A DNA stretch of 64,000 nucleotides from Rhyacophila brunnea (GCA_022495005.1 JAGYXB010000698.1:248001-312000); one strand, 5' to 3'. Counted from the stretch's first letter, positions 35,151-46,118 are shown. Program-made: numbers and translations. Notes: generated from the sequence alone by a model not told the origin.

Positions 35151-35284
35151 GACAAGCGCATAGATGCAAAAACTAATTTTTTTCTGTTTTTTCTTCTAAA
35201 GTATTTCTGATGGTATCCGTAAATGAAGTTTTTGATACTACGTTTATTTTAAATTAAACAATGAAATATAAAATATACCTATTT

Positions 35285-35375
35285 ACGGTAGGTTAATTGG
35301 TTGAGAGAACTAGCCCAGTAAGCGAAAGATGTATTCAAATCTCATTCCCCCGAATTTTTTTCATGAATTCGGTGA
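35285..35375 (+). repeat. Degenerate tRNA-like SINE head
   Basis: TAGGTTAATTGGTTGAGAGA resembles an A box and GTATTCAAATCTCATTC a decayed B box, spaced as in a tRNA. No body is clearly recognised. Confidence 0.45.
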
Positions 35376-36810
35376 ATTGATATTTTTGATAGACTAATGT
35401 GTTTTCATTAAAAAAAATTAATCTTGTGTAATCAAAAACTATATTTTTAAAAAGTTTTAAATAATGCTAAATTCAAAATGATTGGTCCAAGCGTTAAAAT
35501 AAATCATTGTGTGGGTTTGATAATTACCATGCGGTTTGTCAAAAATCCGAGTCAACGCGGAGTAGACGATACAAATGAACACCGTCTGAAACTTAGGGCG
35601 TTTAAGCTACGCACAATATAACTACTTATGGGTGCAACATGCTACGAATCCTCAATAATTATTAATGTCGTAGACCAGGTGGGCATTGGAAATATACCCA
35701 TAATGTGCCGAAATTGACGGCATGTTAGTAGACAAATAATTTCCCTCATTGCTTTCATAAAAAATCAATAAAACACTATTGTAACGGATAATATATCAAA
35801 ATAGATCCACTCCCCCTATCCGTTTTTCTATGTCAGACTACAACGAATAAACATTTCACCCATCTTTGTTGAGAAACAATATACCAAAACTTTGCTAATA
35901 TTTAATAATCAACAAAGTAATAATTACTATGCTAAAACTGATTAATTATTAATAATTAACTTATATTTACAACTTCATTCATGTAAATAATGTTAAATTA
36001 TTACAGCATTAGCATATTATTACGTCTTTATAAAGTTTTATTTAGTTTCTGTGGGTTTCATAGGTATCGTGCAGAAAGTTGATTATTCATTAAATAGAAT
36101 ATTTTTATTATCCCCACGTAGAATTTATTACCAAATGAAAATATGCATGACAAAATATTCATAAATTTTCGCTCACTTTCGATAAGCTTATTAAAACAAT
36201 TTTGCTTTAATATTATAAGATCTTTTCAATTTGAGATAAGTAATATTTTTTTCAAGAAAATATCAAAATAAAAATTTAAATTGCATTTATCTATTCATAA
36301 TCTAAAAGTTTTCTCATCTCACTTACAAAAGAATAAGTTAGAAACTTTTACGAGAAACATTTTTGCTGCTATTCATTTTACAACTGATATCCGTAATCGT
36401 AAAACTTTTTCAAATGAATAACTAGCTATGTCAATCATTCAACCAACTCCATTGATTAATGTAACACCATTAAACGTAATGGGGTGAGGGTATACGAATT
36501 CGAAAAGTTGAGAGATAAAAATAAATGACCAAAAGACTTGAACAATAAACATTATAAAAATGGCCCTATAAAAAAACTCTCTGAAGAATTGGTAATTTCT
36601 ATTGCGGTCTCAAAATGAAAAAAATGACTTGATTTTACAATAAAATAAAAGAAATAATTATTATTCAATGCAGCATCTTATAATCATATATTTTCTTAAA
36701 ATCTTCCTGGGGGTTTCTAAGATCCATAACATATTTTAAAACTTTATAAAAAAAACACATAGGTATTTTTTAAATATTCTTTTTGACACTACAGCACGCC
36801 ATAGAGGCAA
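35376..36810. other. AT-rich intergenic stretch
   Basis: Nothing is supported beyond scattered repeat-like words. Confidence 0.4.
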
Positions 36811-37180
36811 CAATGGCGAAGAGTGGAGGCAGGCTGATGAGATCAAACATACATAAATAGTGCACACTCAACTTTATCAGTCATACTTCTTTGTTTTGAT
36901 TGAAATAAAAAAAAAATTGCAGATTGTATTTGATATTTCTTAAAATTCAATTAAACCCTGCCTAAGACAAAAGATAATAGATATTTAATAAAAAAATATT
37001 CATCTATCTACAATGAATTATTGGTTGAGGCAGGGTATAATTAAATTAAAAAAAAAACTAAGCAATACCATCTACAATTTGCATCATTCGTTCAATGAAA
37101 ATAAATAAATATGACTGACAAATTTTAGAATGCATTATTTATATCGGATCTCAATAGCCGACCTCCACAGTTCGCCACTG
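36811..37180. mobile_element. hAT-like MITE, CAGTGGYGAAGGGTGG family, copy 2
   Basis: The inverted ends read CAATGGCGAAGAGTGGAGGC and, from the right, CAGTGGCGAACTGTGGAGGT. The interior shares TAAATAGTGCACA and ATTAAACCCTGCCTAA with the copy at 2572-3167. The flanking octamers AGAGGCAA and AGAACCAA agree at 6 of 8 positions, a likely decayed 8-bp duplication typical of hAT. At 370 bp this copy is internally shorter than copy 1. Confidence 0.8.
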
Positions 37181-37182
37181 AG

Positions 37183-37345
37183 AACCAATAACAATTAATA
37201 GTGAAGTGAAACATTAGAGTAGTAATATAATTGAAATATTCACAAACACGTAAATATAGTATTGTGACCTCATTGAAAATTGAATCCATAACCCCTGGTT
37301 GAAAGGTCAATGCCTTATGCACTAGTGACTAGACTACAACGGCTA
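37183..37345 (-). repeat. SINE family B copy (degenerate)
   Basis: The minus strand reads GCATAAGGCATTGACCTTTC, then GGGGTTATGGATTCAATTTT, a decayed head like that at 40915-40965. The body includes GAGGTCACAATAC and GTGTTTGTGAAT. It abuts the MITE ending at 37180. Confidence 0.6.
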
Positions 37346-37424
37346 CCCTTAATATGGCGTGATAATCATTGCTTTCAAAATCAAAGCATATAGCCACTAG
37401 CCGCACAGTGTCATAGTTGGTTAT

Positions 37425-37520
37425 TCGCCTTTTTTGAATTTGTGGGTTCGACTTCGATCACGCGTTTGGCAGAACTATATATTGTGTTTTCAATGTATAT
37501 TTGGTCCAGAGCAAGGAGAG
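37425..37520 (+). repeat. SINE family C copy (degenerate)
   Basis: GTGGGTTCGACTTCGATCAC serves as B box, followed by GTGTTTTCAATGTATATTTG and GGTCC, matching the family C body. Confidence 0.6.
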
Positions 37521-38644
37521 ATTATAAAAATTCCGTTAATATAATACTATTAATATTATAAGTGGAGTCGTTTTTATTCGGTTAGTCAACTACCCCCGTT
37601 ATTATTTTATATTCAGACGGTTGCTTTTGTATGTGACATGTGATGTTGTATGGGCAGTGTTGAAGGAAAATACGCGTTGGCATTTTATATCGCTTATATG
37701 GCACAGATACATTAGTAGTATTACACGACAGATAGCATGAAGTTATATTAAACTATGTTTTTGAGTGTAAAGGTTTATCTTGATTCTTTTAACTTGATAA
37801 TCTGGAAAAGGGCTGAGTACTCTAGTAACCTCTACATATATTAAAGGTGTCTAAACAACTGTCATTTTCGATTCGCTATTGTATATGCTCATGTTCTAAA
37901 AATGAGCATAGACAATAATGTGCCAGTTGTAGAGTTGAGTAAAACCTCTACAATATTCTCCATTGTGTGGATGCCTTAATATTTCGCGTAGCATCAAAAA
38001 GAGTCATTTAACTTTTTTACAGCTTCTAGTCAGTTTGAAACTAAGAAAATGATGTCTGCATACTTGTATTTGACAATAATTTATTACTGACGCCGCATGC
38101 GAGTTTTACATTTAATATTGTGCGCGACACAACAGCGAGTCTGACACAAATTTCTTTCCGTCACATTACATTTTTGTCATACGTTACTCTGTCAAAAATG
38201 TAACCTTCTTTTTATCTGACGATTTACGACATACGACACCTAGTTTACGTCTAGCTGAATTCACTTATCCGTTAAGAGCCTGCGGTGTTTCGGATAATTT
38301 TATCGTTTAAAATCCTGTTTTTATTTTTATTCTATGTCACAGAGTACGTCCACATGTTTCATAAAGTAATAAAAGCACGGTGAGTTGATATCAAGTCACT
38401 TTGATGCTTTCTCAGGGACTCAATATAAAACCTCTAAAAAGACTTAAAAGCCCTTTGTCACAAAGCGTAAAGCGAATGAGCTTCATTGATATAGGACGTA
38501 CCGTTGCAGCTTAAATATTGTAGACAGCCGAGAAAAGTGTTTTTTGAGAAATTACTTTTCTATTAGCGTTATTGTAACATGGCAGAACTTAATTTATATT
38601 CCAATTTTAATTAATAACAATAACTTTTTAAAAAAAATGTAACT
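37521..38644. other. Intergenic stretch
   Basis: Moderately GC-rich between about 38080 and 38300, with facing GTCAAAAATGTAAC-like and TACATTTTTGTCATACG-like segments near 38165-38205. No gene is recognised. Confidence 0.4.
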
Positions 38645-38845
38645 TATTGTAAAAGAATACAGCCTATAGCATTGTGGGTCCCATGTTCGAATTCTGGGTC
38701 TAGCAAGTACACATGTTGTTTTTCAATTTGAGTCAGAGTATGGACCTAATAGGTTGAGCAAGTGGCTGAAATCCATTTCACGTAAAAACAATAATTCTGT
38801 ATAATAAAAAACCTCCACTCTGTGGAGGCCCATATGATCTTTTTA
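38645..38845 (+). repeat. SINE family C, near-complete copy with 3' end
   Basis: The B-box region reads GTCCCATGTTCGAATTCTGG (38679-38698). It is followed by ACACATGTTGTTTTTCAATT, GGACCTAATAGGTTGAGCAA and the tail AACCTCCACTCTGTGGAGGC. The tail contains a self-complementary CCTCCACTCTGTGGAGG, also found at 23904-23925. Confidence 0.75.
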
Positions 38846-39474
38846 GGATTGGATATGGTAAAAAAATGTCAAATTAGAGGCAGTGAAATAATACATCTTG
38901 GGTCTTTTGAAATCGCTTAGTCAAATTTATGGCAAGTAGGTATACCTCGTTAGATTTCATTAATTACAATATTCGTTTATTATTCCGGTCACATTGAGAC
39001 GAGCCTAAAAATATCGTTAACTCTTTGACGTTGAAATCCCCGTATTTTAAAATCAATCAGCCGCACGAAGGGTGGAAATTTGGAGGGTTGTGTCACCATA
39101 TTACACTGAACAACCTGAACCTAAATTCTGGGTGATGATCAAATTTATCTATCGCAAAATGACAAATTTTTCATTTATCACAATATATAATATTATTTAC
39201 TAAAAACTACCTTAGGCTCATTGAATCCTTTGGCAAGATGTAATATATCGCTATTACTTTAAATAACGTCATCTAGCGACCAAATTGAAGTATGTAATTT
39301 AATACAATTTACCGATAAATTACAATTCAAAGAAATTTAAAAAATCAGCACTATATTTAAAAACATTAAAATGAAAAAATAATATATTTTTTTATTCAAA
39401 GATATGTAAACGTATTTGATAAAAACTGGTATTTTTGGCTATTTTATATTATTTATGGTTAGTTTTTATCGAAA
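38846..39474. other. AT-rich intergenic stretch
   Basis: Nothing is supported. Confidence 0.4.
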
Positions 39475-40165
39475 AAAAAACAGAATGTTGTGGACATAAC
39501 AATTCTAAATTAAAGACGTTCACAACATGAGATTATACATTATAATGAATATTACCCTCACAAGAGAGAAAAAGAAACTATATATAATAAAAAAAACAAT
39601 GTAGAATTTTATACAGAAAAATAAATTTCAAAAACAAAATAAATATCACGTCACTGAAAATGTCTGTCTTTGGGGAGCGCATTGACTAGTCTAGCACCCC
39701 TCGCTAATGGTGCTTAATAAGGTTGACATGAAAAATGGTTCAGACCTAGAATAGATCATGTCTGTGACCACGTCGGTAATTGAGAACCGCATGTAACTTC
39801 AAATTTGTTAGGACACCAGGATTAGAAACCATCACTTGCGATAACAGGCAAAAATATCTCAAAAGCAGATGTGACCTACGAGATTCAAGAGAGTGAAAAG
39901 TAAGCATGCGTTGTAGGAAGACATTCGCAAAATAATCATTTGACGAATTATTGAAAGGAAAATAGTCTTAAAATAAAGACATCGATGAAAGTTCTTCTGG
40001 ACGCGTTCTAAAATAATCTTATAGGAAACCTCATAAGTACATCTGATAATCAACCCATATTCAAGAATGCTACGCGTTAATGAGACGTAGAGTGTACAAA
40101 TCAATAGTTTATAATATTTAGGAATGTAACATTGTTTAATGGACATATATAATTTGGAAACCATC
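39475..40165 (-). pseudogene. LINE ORF2 C-terminal fragment, Jockey/CR1-like
   Basis: The minus strand encodes, from 40164 downwards, LYVSLTRSILEYGLIIRCTY and ILERVQKNFHRCLYFK. This is the post-reverse-transcriptase region of Jockey/CR1-type LINEs ('LVRSILEYGSxxWxPxxxxxxxxIERVQxRFxRxL'). The C-terminal portion and 3' tail then align with the plus-strand copy at 5735-6175. For example, ACCGACGTGGTCACAGACAT and the tail GTTATGTCCACAACATT are shared apart from substitutions. Stops interrupt the second half. It is 5' truncated and dead. Confidence 0.8.
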
Positions 40166-40364
40166 TGCCACCATATTTTTTACAAGATTTTCCAAATTAC
40201 ATATGTATATTTTATCATTAAAAATAGTAAATAGTTTAAGTTCTTTCAAATGTGTATCTAATATCAACATTTGTCAATACAGAGTAGCATTTTACAAGCG
40301 TCAATGGCATTTTAATTGTAATGGTTTATATTTTTAATTTATAGTTCTTGAGATATGTTCTGAT

Positions 40365-40792
40365 AATGGGATTAAATGACGTTGGTTAGTAATTAAGGTA
40401 ATTAATAACCCTTGATGTAAAACACAAAAACCGATAGTCAATAATAACGCAATTTGATAAGCATTATTTCATGTATGACCTACTAGTTTAAATCATTGCA
40501 ATTAGGTATGAGGCTCGTAGCTTAATTGGTTAAAGCATATTGGCGCGATACTAGTGGATATACGGGTTCGAATCCCGTCGAGCATCGTATTTTTTTACAA
40601 ATGTGATTTTTTCTAGTGGGTATATCTGAGGTGTTTTCAAGTTATGTATGTTCAATATATAGAATGTTACATTCTCAATTCTTGTGAATTATTCGTTGAA
40701 TAAAAGAAATGGTTTATTTTAAATAAACAAGTTATTAAGTAGTGTCGTGAATTTATGGTTAAACTACGTAATTGATTTATGGATGTTATATT
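40365..40792 (+). repeat. Family A composite repeat with internal tRNA-like module
   Basis: The order is: a 5' part (about 40365-40505) with AAAACCGATAGTCAATAATA and GCAATTTGATAAGCATTATT; a tRNA-like module (40511-40588) with A box TAGCTTAATTGGTTAAAGCA and B box GGGTTCGAATCCC; a body with GAGGTGTTTTCAAGTTATGT and AGAATGTTACATTCTC; and a tail with CTTGTGAATTATTCGTTGAA. The 5' part is also found next to the tRNA-like module at 45345, 54840-54930 (inverted) and 41912-42010 (inverted). It is therefore part of the repeat and not flanking DNA. A family B SINE interrupts it at 40793. Confidence 0.8.
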
Positions 40793-40965
40793 TTTTTTTT
40801 TTTTTAGAATTATTAATAACCATATCCTTGTTTTTTCGTACAAGGTGGTTGTTAATAATTTTGAACAATCACAAACACCCAGGCTTTGAGAAAAACACAT
40901 AAATGTTTTTGTCATGACCGGGAATCGAACCCGAACTCTCGGGTGGAAGGCCAGCGCCTTACCCA
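40793..40965 (-). mobile_element. SINE family B, nested, with poly(A) tail and 14-bp target duplication
   Basis: ATGGATGTTATATT occurs at 40779-40792 and again at 40966-40979, directly bordering the insertion. On the minus strand the element starts with a 5'-truncated tRNA-like head (TGGGTAAGGCGCTGGCCTTC, then GGGTTCGATTCCCGG). It continues with a body containing GTTTTTCTCAAAGCCTGGGT and ends in about 15 A (the T run at 40791-40805). Tail and duplication are the signs of LINE-machinery retroposition. Related bodies are at 58430-58570 and 37183-37345. Confidence 0.92.
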
Positions 40966-40979
40966 ATGGATGTTATATT

Positions 40980-41689
40980 ACATATTACGTCAAATATACG
41001 TTGATATAATGTTACATATATATGTCAAAAGATGGGAACCAGGGAACTCAGAAAGGATGAGGTAAGGTGAAATGATAGTAACAGTAAATTATTTTATTTT
41101 AAAATTTATTTTTTATCTATCAATAAATACTTATAGCGAGTCTGTCGGTTTGAGACAGCCATTAAGGGTGCGCAGGTTGAATTTTAAGGTTAACGGATAG
41201 AATGTGACACCACTTCATCATGAGTACGTGTCCTATGAAAAGTGAGCAGTCACCGTTAAAAAGGTTTGTTTTGTTAATGGCTACGACATAAAACATACTA
41301 CTTACGTCACTTTACATTTTGATCTAGCCGCTAAAACTAATAGGCGCAACTTAGTTTAGTGTATATTTAGAAGATTTTATGTTGAACTCATGTATTTTAC
41401 ATCATATATTTAGTAATACAAATGCTTATATAAAATACCTACAATACGTTAAATATAAATAACTTCGTAAGCCATGCATTGATTGTGTTAATTAACTTGC
41501 GTTACGCAATCATAAATGTAGCTGATTTTTGACATTCTAAAATAAAACTATTTTTACTTTACTTGATGAAAGTACGCCAAGTATAAATTAAAAAATATAA
41601 ATTAATAATATTTAATAGTATAAACTTAATAAAAATAATTGGCAGCTTTATCAATGGTTATTGAATAAACTTACACGTCGCGTATTAAA
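40980..41689. other. Resumed family A flank and AT-rich stretch
   Basis: After the nested SINE the interrupted sequence resumes at ACATATTACGTCAAATATAC. The rest, including a GC-richer part at 41140-41250, shows no gene. Confidence 0.4.
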
Positions 41690-42015
41690 TAATATTTAAT
41701 TAATTTTTTTTTCAACGAATAATTCACAAAATTTAAGAATGTAACATTTTAATTATTGAACATACATAATTTTTAAAACATTTCTGAGAAAATATATTAT
41801 AACCAATAGAAAAATCCTTTTTTAAAAAAGTAAGACACCCAGTAGGAATCGAACCTGCATCTCTCGATTTCACACCCATGCACATAGACCACTATGCTAT
41901 AGACGTCATACTTAATTGCGACACATTTAAACTAATGGCTCTTAATACTATCTTAAGCGCTTTCCAAATTCAGATACTATTAGCGATCGACTTTTGTATT
42001 TTAAATTAGTTAATA
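41690..42015 (-). repeat. Family A repeat with tRNA-like module
   Basis: Inverted relative to the copy at 40365. It contains TTCAACGAATAATTCACAAA (tail), AATATATTATAACCAATAG (body) and GGAATCGAACCTGCAT (B box complement, 41848-41863). CACTATGCTATAGACGTC lies at the module's 5' edge, and the 5' part (CTTAATTGCGACACATTTAA and onward to about 42010) follows. Confidence 0.78.
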
Positions 42016-42095
42016 TTTGTCGAATCGAACCTGCATCGACAAATTTTAGCTAATTTGTATCCACTTGTATTGGTACCAATGTTTATCTACTGAGA
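42016..42095 (-). repeat. Degenerate tRNA-like module
   Basis: GTCGAATCGAACCTGCATCG gives, on the minus strand, a B box ATGCAGGTTCGATTCGAC. The remainder is decayed. It adjoins the family A copy ending near 42015. Confidence 0.5.
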
Positions 42096-42858
42096 AGTAA
42101 GAAATTAATCAACATTTTAAGTAGACAGGATATAGGTGATTATGTCGCTTTACATCAGCTTCATTTATCCAATAATTGTCCTCTGTCTCATCACCTCTAG
42201 AAGAAATTTTGTTATAGATTGTTTTAATGGCGGTTATTCATTAAATTTGTACAACCTACTTAATCCATATTATAAATTCAAATAAGCATTGAATAATTAA
42301 CCTGTATATTTTCCCGACGAGAAATTGGAATCTGCCACACTTACAGCTTATAATAAAGATGGTAAGACGTAGGTTAATTTGCGTATAACATATGAAAAAG
42401 AGCTTTTGAAATTTATGATTTCATTTTAGCAAAAATAGAGAAAGTTTCCATGTATGATAAACTAAATTTACTTTTTTATTCGCAAACAAATATTTACTAT
42501 TTATTCACCCTTAGGGTCCATCCCGGAACCGGATTCTTTGATAAATGGTAAATAAATACGAAGACGTATTCTAACCTACTGTGTAATAAGAGCGGATGAA
42601 ATATGGGATAAAATAAATTCGATGCCTATAGAATAGGGGATGATATGTCAAAGGGTGATTGGTATTATGTGGCACTACAAATAGGGATTTCTGTCGAACT
42701 AATTCATAAAAATTTTTAACAGAAAATCCAAATATCATGGAAGAAAGTTATAAAATATATCTTTTTCTCATCGATTTTTATGAGTTAGGATTATGTTCTT
42801 TCTGAAATACATAGGTAATAATTCTAGATGAACTTTCTCAACTTTTTCCTTACCTCTG
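42096..42858. other. AT-rich intergenic stretch
   Basis: Nothing is supported; possibly the unrecognised 3' part of the LINE fragment that follows on the minus strand. Confidence 0.35.
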
Positions 42859-43131
42859 TCAGCTTTCTTGGTCATCGGCGTTCACAATGTACAAAACAAT
42901 TAACTTTTCGAGGCTTTCTTGACCATAGTGATTAGTATGTTTAAAAAGGCTAAGGTTTCGCCCCATAGACGAAAATAATAAAAAAAAAACACCAAAGTCT
43001 GCACCAGCTGGCACTAGCCAATTCTTTTTATTGATTAATATATTACGATCTCTCCACATAGGAATCAGGCAGTCCATAGTGACCTTTGTCGCTCTACGTT
43101 TTATTTCTTTCTCGTACCTATTCGTAGTCAC
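42859..43131 (-). pseudogene. RTE-like LINE ORF2 internal fragment
   Basis: The minus strand has an open frame containing EIKRRATKVTMDCLIPMWRD and RNILINKKNWLV. This resembles the segment after the reverse transcriptase in RTE-type LINEs ('EIxxRIxxAxxxxxKLxxIWRDRNIxxxTKxRLVxxLVFxxxxYGxExW'). The IWRDRNI-like core is the strongest match. What follows is diverged and probably frameshifted. Not a host gene. Confidence 0.62.
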
Positions 43132-43299
43132 TTACCGTCAATCCCAAACTAATACACTTTCTTATCAACTTTTTTGAGGTTTTGTATTAAATAAAGTAAA
43201 ATATTTTCAGCTTCACTATAATCCTGTATTTATCTCAGCCAAATCCTTGAAATTTTTATGAAAATATTCTACAATAAATAGTTATCAATCATTCAACCA

Positions 43300-43432
43300 A
43301 CTTAACAAGTATTTGGCCAGAATCCAAATACACATAGCTAGAACCACATTTGAATTTTCAAGAAGTGAGGTTCGAATCAATGACCCAGGGATTACAACGT
43401 AGACATTCTACCACTATTATATTGATAATGCC
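43300..43432 (-). repeat. SINE family C copy
   Basis: GTGAGGTTCGAATCAATGAC (43366-43385) is the complement of a decayed B box. CCAAATACACATAGCTAGAA and TCATTCAACCAACTTAACAA fit the family C body in inverted order. Confidence 0.55.
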
Positions 43433-44589
43433 TGGAAACTGTTATAATAAAGAAAACTAAAAAGAATATTTTCAAAATGTGGGTTTTACCTAAGTAGTCA
43501 AAAATTGTACAATCCTCATAAGAGTCTCCACTCATAGTTTTATCAAAACAGAGAGTTATTCCTAAAATCCCAAAATATTACCAGAAAGCAATTTTCACAA
43601 AAAAAAAATTTAAAGCAGTCTGTGTATGAATATTTATTGGCACCTTTTTCTTCTCATATGGTAACATGGTGTGCATTCCTAAAGTATAAAAACATGCAAA
43701 TAAACAAAACTACATCAATATACTAGAACAATGTCTCCTAACTATACGGTTGTTATCGCATTATCAATATTAATCTGTCTCTATAATAACGGTTTTATAT
43801 TCTTTCTACGTACTAATGTACGCTACGCATCGTGAAAATGAGTAGTGAACCGATTACTTATTGAACTGTTATCAATATCCTTCTAATTTAGAAAAATCAG
43901 CCATGAGCATTAATAAATTATCTAAAAATAAAATTAATGTGTATTGTATTTTATTTAATTAATAAAAACTTTAATTACTCTTTTTATTTCATAAATCTAT
44001 GAGAAATTTTAATTAAAAAAAATTACACCCATTTATCTTCTAATCACGATATTTAAGTTAATTATAATTATTTTTAAGATAGCATTAACTAGGTAGGTTA
44101 CAAACATATAACTTGTACCTACCAGGTAATAATGAAAAAGCAAAATTCCATGTTTAAGCACAGGTATCTACACTGTTTAACTTGGTAAATATTTAAAAAA
44201 AAATCGTAATATTTTTTCATTAAAATTGACCTTGAATAAATTTAAGGCAGCATTAAAACAGATTCAAAGAGCAAACCCCTGTTCAAGCGATACTTTTATT
44301 AGATGATTCAAAATTACATTTGCATAACATCGTGGGAGAATCATTTACAATTTTCTCGGTTATCATATTATAACTCGGTATTAAAATTCAGTCTAATAAA
44401 AGTAGACACATTAATACTGTGTTGAATGAATTTATTATATACTCGAATTATATCACGAACTAAGTTTGACTATATACTAACAAAAATAGATCATAGTTAT
44501 TGTCAAACAAAATTATCATTAAAATTTCTTTAATCTCTTCTTTCCTATAATATACGGAGAAAATTGCCAATATTCTACGATTCATATAG
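43433..44589. other. AT-rich intergenic stretch
   Basis: Nothing is supported. Confidence 0.4.
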
Positions 44590-44665
44590 CATTTCCGTCT
44601 TACTCTAAGCTTCATCTATACATTCAATCCACCCCTTTCGTTGTCTTCCCCTTGGTTGCTTCCAC
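44590..44665 (-). pseudogene. LINE ORF2 C-terminal scrap
   Basis: The minus strand reads KQPRGRQRKGWIECIDEA then a stop. This fits the 'RRPxGRPRKRWxDxVxED' segment near the C-terminus of RTE/Jockey-type LINEs. It is too short for a firm clade. Confidence 0.6.
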
Positions 44666-44915
44666 ATTATGGCTGGGGGATAATAAAATCCAATAAGAAA
44701 GAGCTTGATGGAAGGATCATTTTATATTTTATTTTGTAGATAAAGACAACACTTTTATTAAAATAATTCTCTGTAAATCCAGTCAAACCACACGTGACGG
44801 AGTGGTGACCTCAATATTGAGAATCTGCTCCTGATACATTCCCAGGCATAAACAACTGCTGATGCTACACACACAAACGTAGAGCCTCATGAAATGCCTA
44901 TTACCTACTACTTGT

Positions 44916-45085
44916 GTATATTCAATGTATAGAATGTTACATTCTGAAATCTTGTGAATTATTCGTTGAATAAAAAAATGGTTTATTAAATTATTAGCAA
45001 GTTCAAGTACGTTATAACTAAAATTTTGAGTGATCCGAGCGTCAGTTATAAATTAGGTCACTTAATTGATACATTAATTAAAATA
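44916..45085 (+). repeat. Family A repeat, 3' body and tail
   Basis: TTCAATGTATAGAATGTTAC, CTTGTGAATTATTCGTTGAA and ATTATTAGCAAGTTCAAGTA match the 3' half of family A and the inner part of the hairpin at 5025-5206. Confidence 0.75.
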
Positions 45086-45093
45086 CAAAAACC

Positions 45094-45343
45094 CAGGGCT
45101 CGAAATGGACCGGAGCGTACCGGAGCTTCGTTCCTGTTGTCGTGAACTTCGTTCGTAAAATCTGTAAGATTATCGCTCCGTCTCGTGAAAAAATAATTTG
45201 ACCGTCTGAGCTAGATAGGCCATATAATAGAAAATCTAACACACTTATTTTTATGAAATACACATAAAATTTGATAACTATGTAAATATCTTGAGAAAAC
45301 TGTCGAATGCTCCGGTTCGTAAGCTTTTCCATTTTGAGCGCTG
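45094..45343. mobile_element. hAT-like MITE, CAGGGCTCGAAATGG family
   Basis: The ends read CAGGGCTCGAAATGGACCGG and, from the right, CAGCGCTCAAAATGGAAAAG. Flanking octamers CAAAAACC and CATAAATC agree at 6 of 8 positions. GC-rich near the ends, 250 bp, no transposase. A 5' part of family A starts right after it at 45345. Confidence 0.75.
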
Positions 45344-45344
45344 C

Positions 45345-45600
45345 ATAAATCGATAACCAACATTAACGCAAGTTGATAAACATTTCATGAAAGAACTATG
45401 TATTAGTTATATTCGTTATAAGTAAGAAGGATGCCCTTAGGTAAGGCACATTGGCGCAAATCCAGTGGTTATACGTTCAAGACCTGTCATCATATTTTTT
45501 TTCAATAAAAAAGATTTTTTTAAATACGAGGTGTTTTCAAATGATGTAATTATATTAAGTTTTAAAAAGAATATAAAAGTTGTAAGTTTAACATATTTGT
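45345..45600 (+). repeat. Family A repeat with tRNA-like module
   Basis: The 5' part (ATCGATAACCAACATTAACG, GCAAGTTGATAAACATTTC) is followed by a tRNA-like module with CCCTTAGGTAAGGCACATTG and a decayed B box CGTTCAAGACCTGTC. The body has GAGGTGTTTTCAAATGATGT. It repeats the composite order of the copy at 40365-40792. Confidence 0.75.
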
Positions 45601-45616
45601 ACGAGTACGTCGTATA

Positions 45617-46110
45617 TAGGGATCCCGGACTATTTTCGATACCTATGAATCCCGGGATTAATTATTTTTTATTGAAAATAAAATATAACAGAAAAAATAC
45701 TTTTAATGACATATAATTACATTAGAAATAAACTGAGTTTGAATGAAGTTTGATTTATTACCCGTGTGTTGCCAATTCATTTTATTTTATCACATAAATT
45801 AATAAAAATGGAAAAGATTCATAAATAAATAAAACTGTTTTATTCTCACATTATTATTTATATTTCAATAATATTTACTCCATTAAACCTATGTATTTCC
45901 AAGATTTAACGTGCACAATATTAACAATAAATAATGTCTTCAATAGTATAAATTTAATTATACTAGATTTATTTTTGACAGATTTTATCAATGTTTTTTG
46001 GATATATAAAAATTTTATATTAACTATCGAAAAAATGACGATTCCGGGATCGTCAAATTGTAATTCCGAAATCCCGGGATCAAAAATTTGCCTCGGGATT
46101 TAATTCCCTA
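45617..46110. mobile_element. hAT-like MITE with perfect 8-bp target duplication, CCCGGGAT family
   Basis: GTCGTATA occurs at 45609-45616 and again at 46111-46118. The ends read TAGGGATCCCGGACTATTTT and, from the right, TAGGGAATTAAATCCCGAGG. Sub-terminal ATCCCGGGAT words repeat near both ends. The element is 494 bp and AT-rich inside. Small reading frames within are without similarity. An 8-bp duplication and TAGGG ends fit hAT. Confidence 0.9.
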
Positions 46111-46118
46111 GTCGTATA

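Noticed and set aside
40505..40588. tRNA gene
   Set aside because: A and B boxes are good, but acceptor pairing is poor and a repeat body shared with other loci follows; tRNA-like module of a repeat.
45465..46103. Frames of 83 and 70 codons
   Set aside because: They lie inside or across a hAT-like MITE and family A; AT-biased chance frames.
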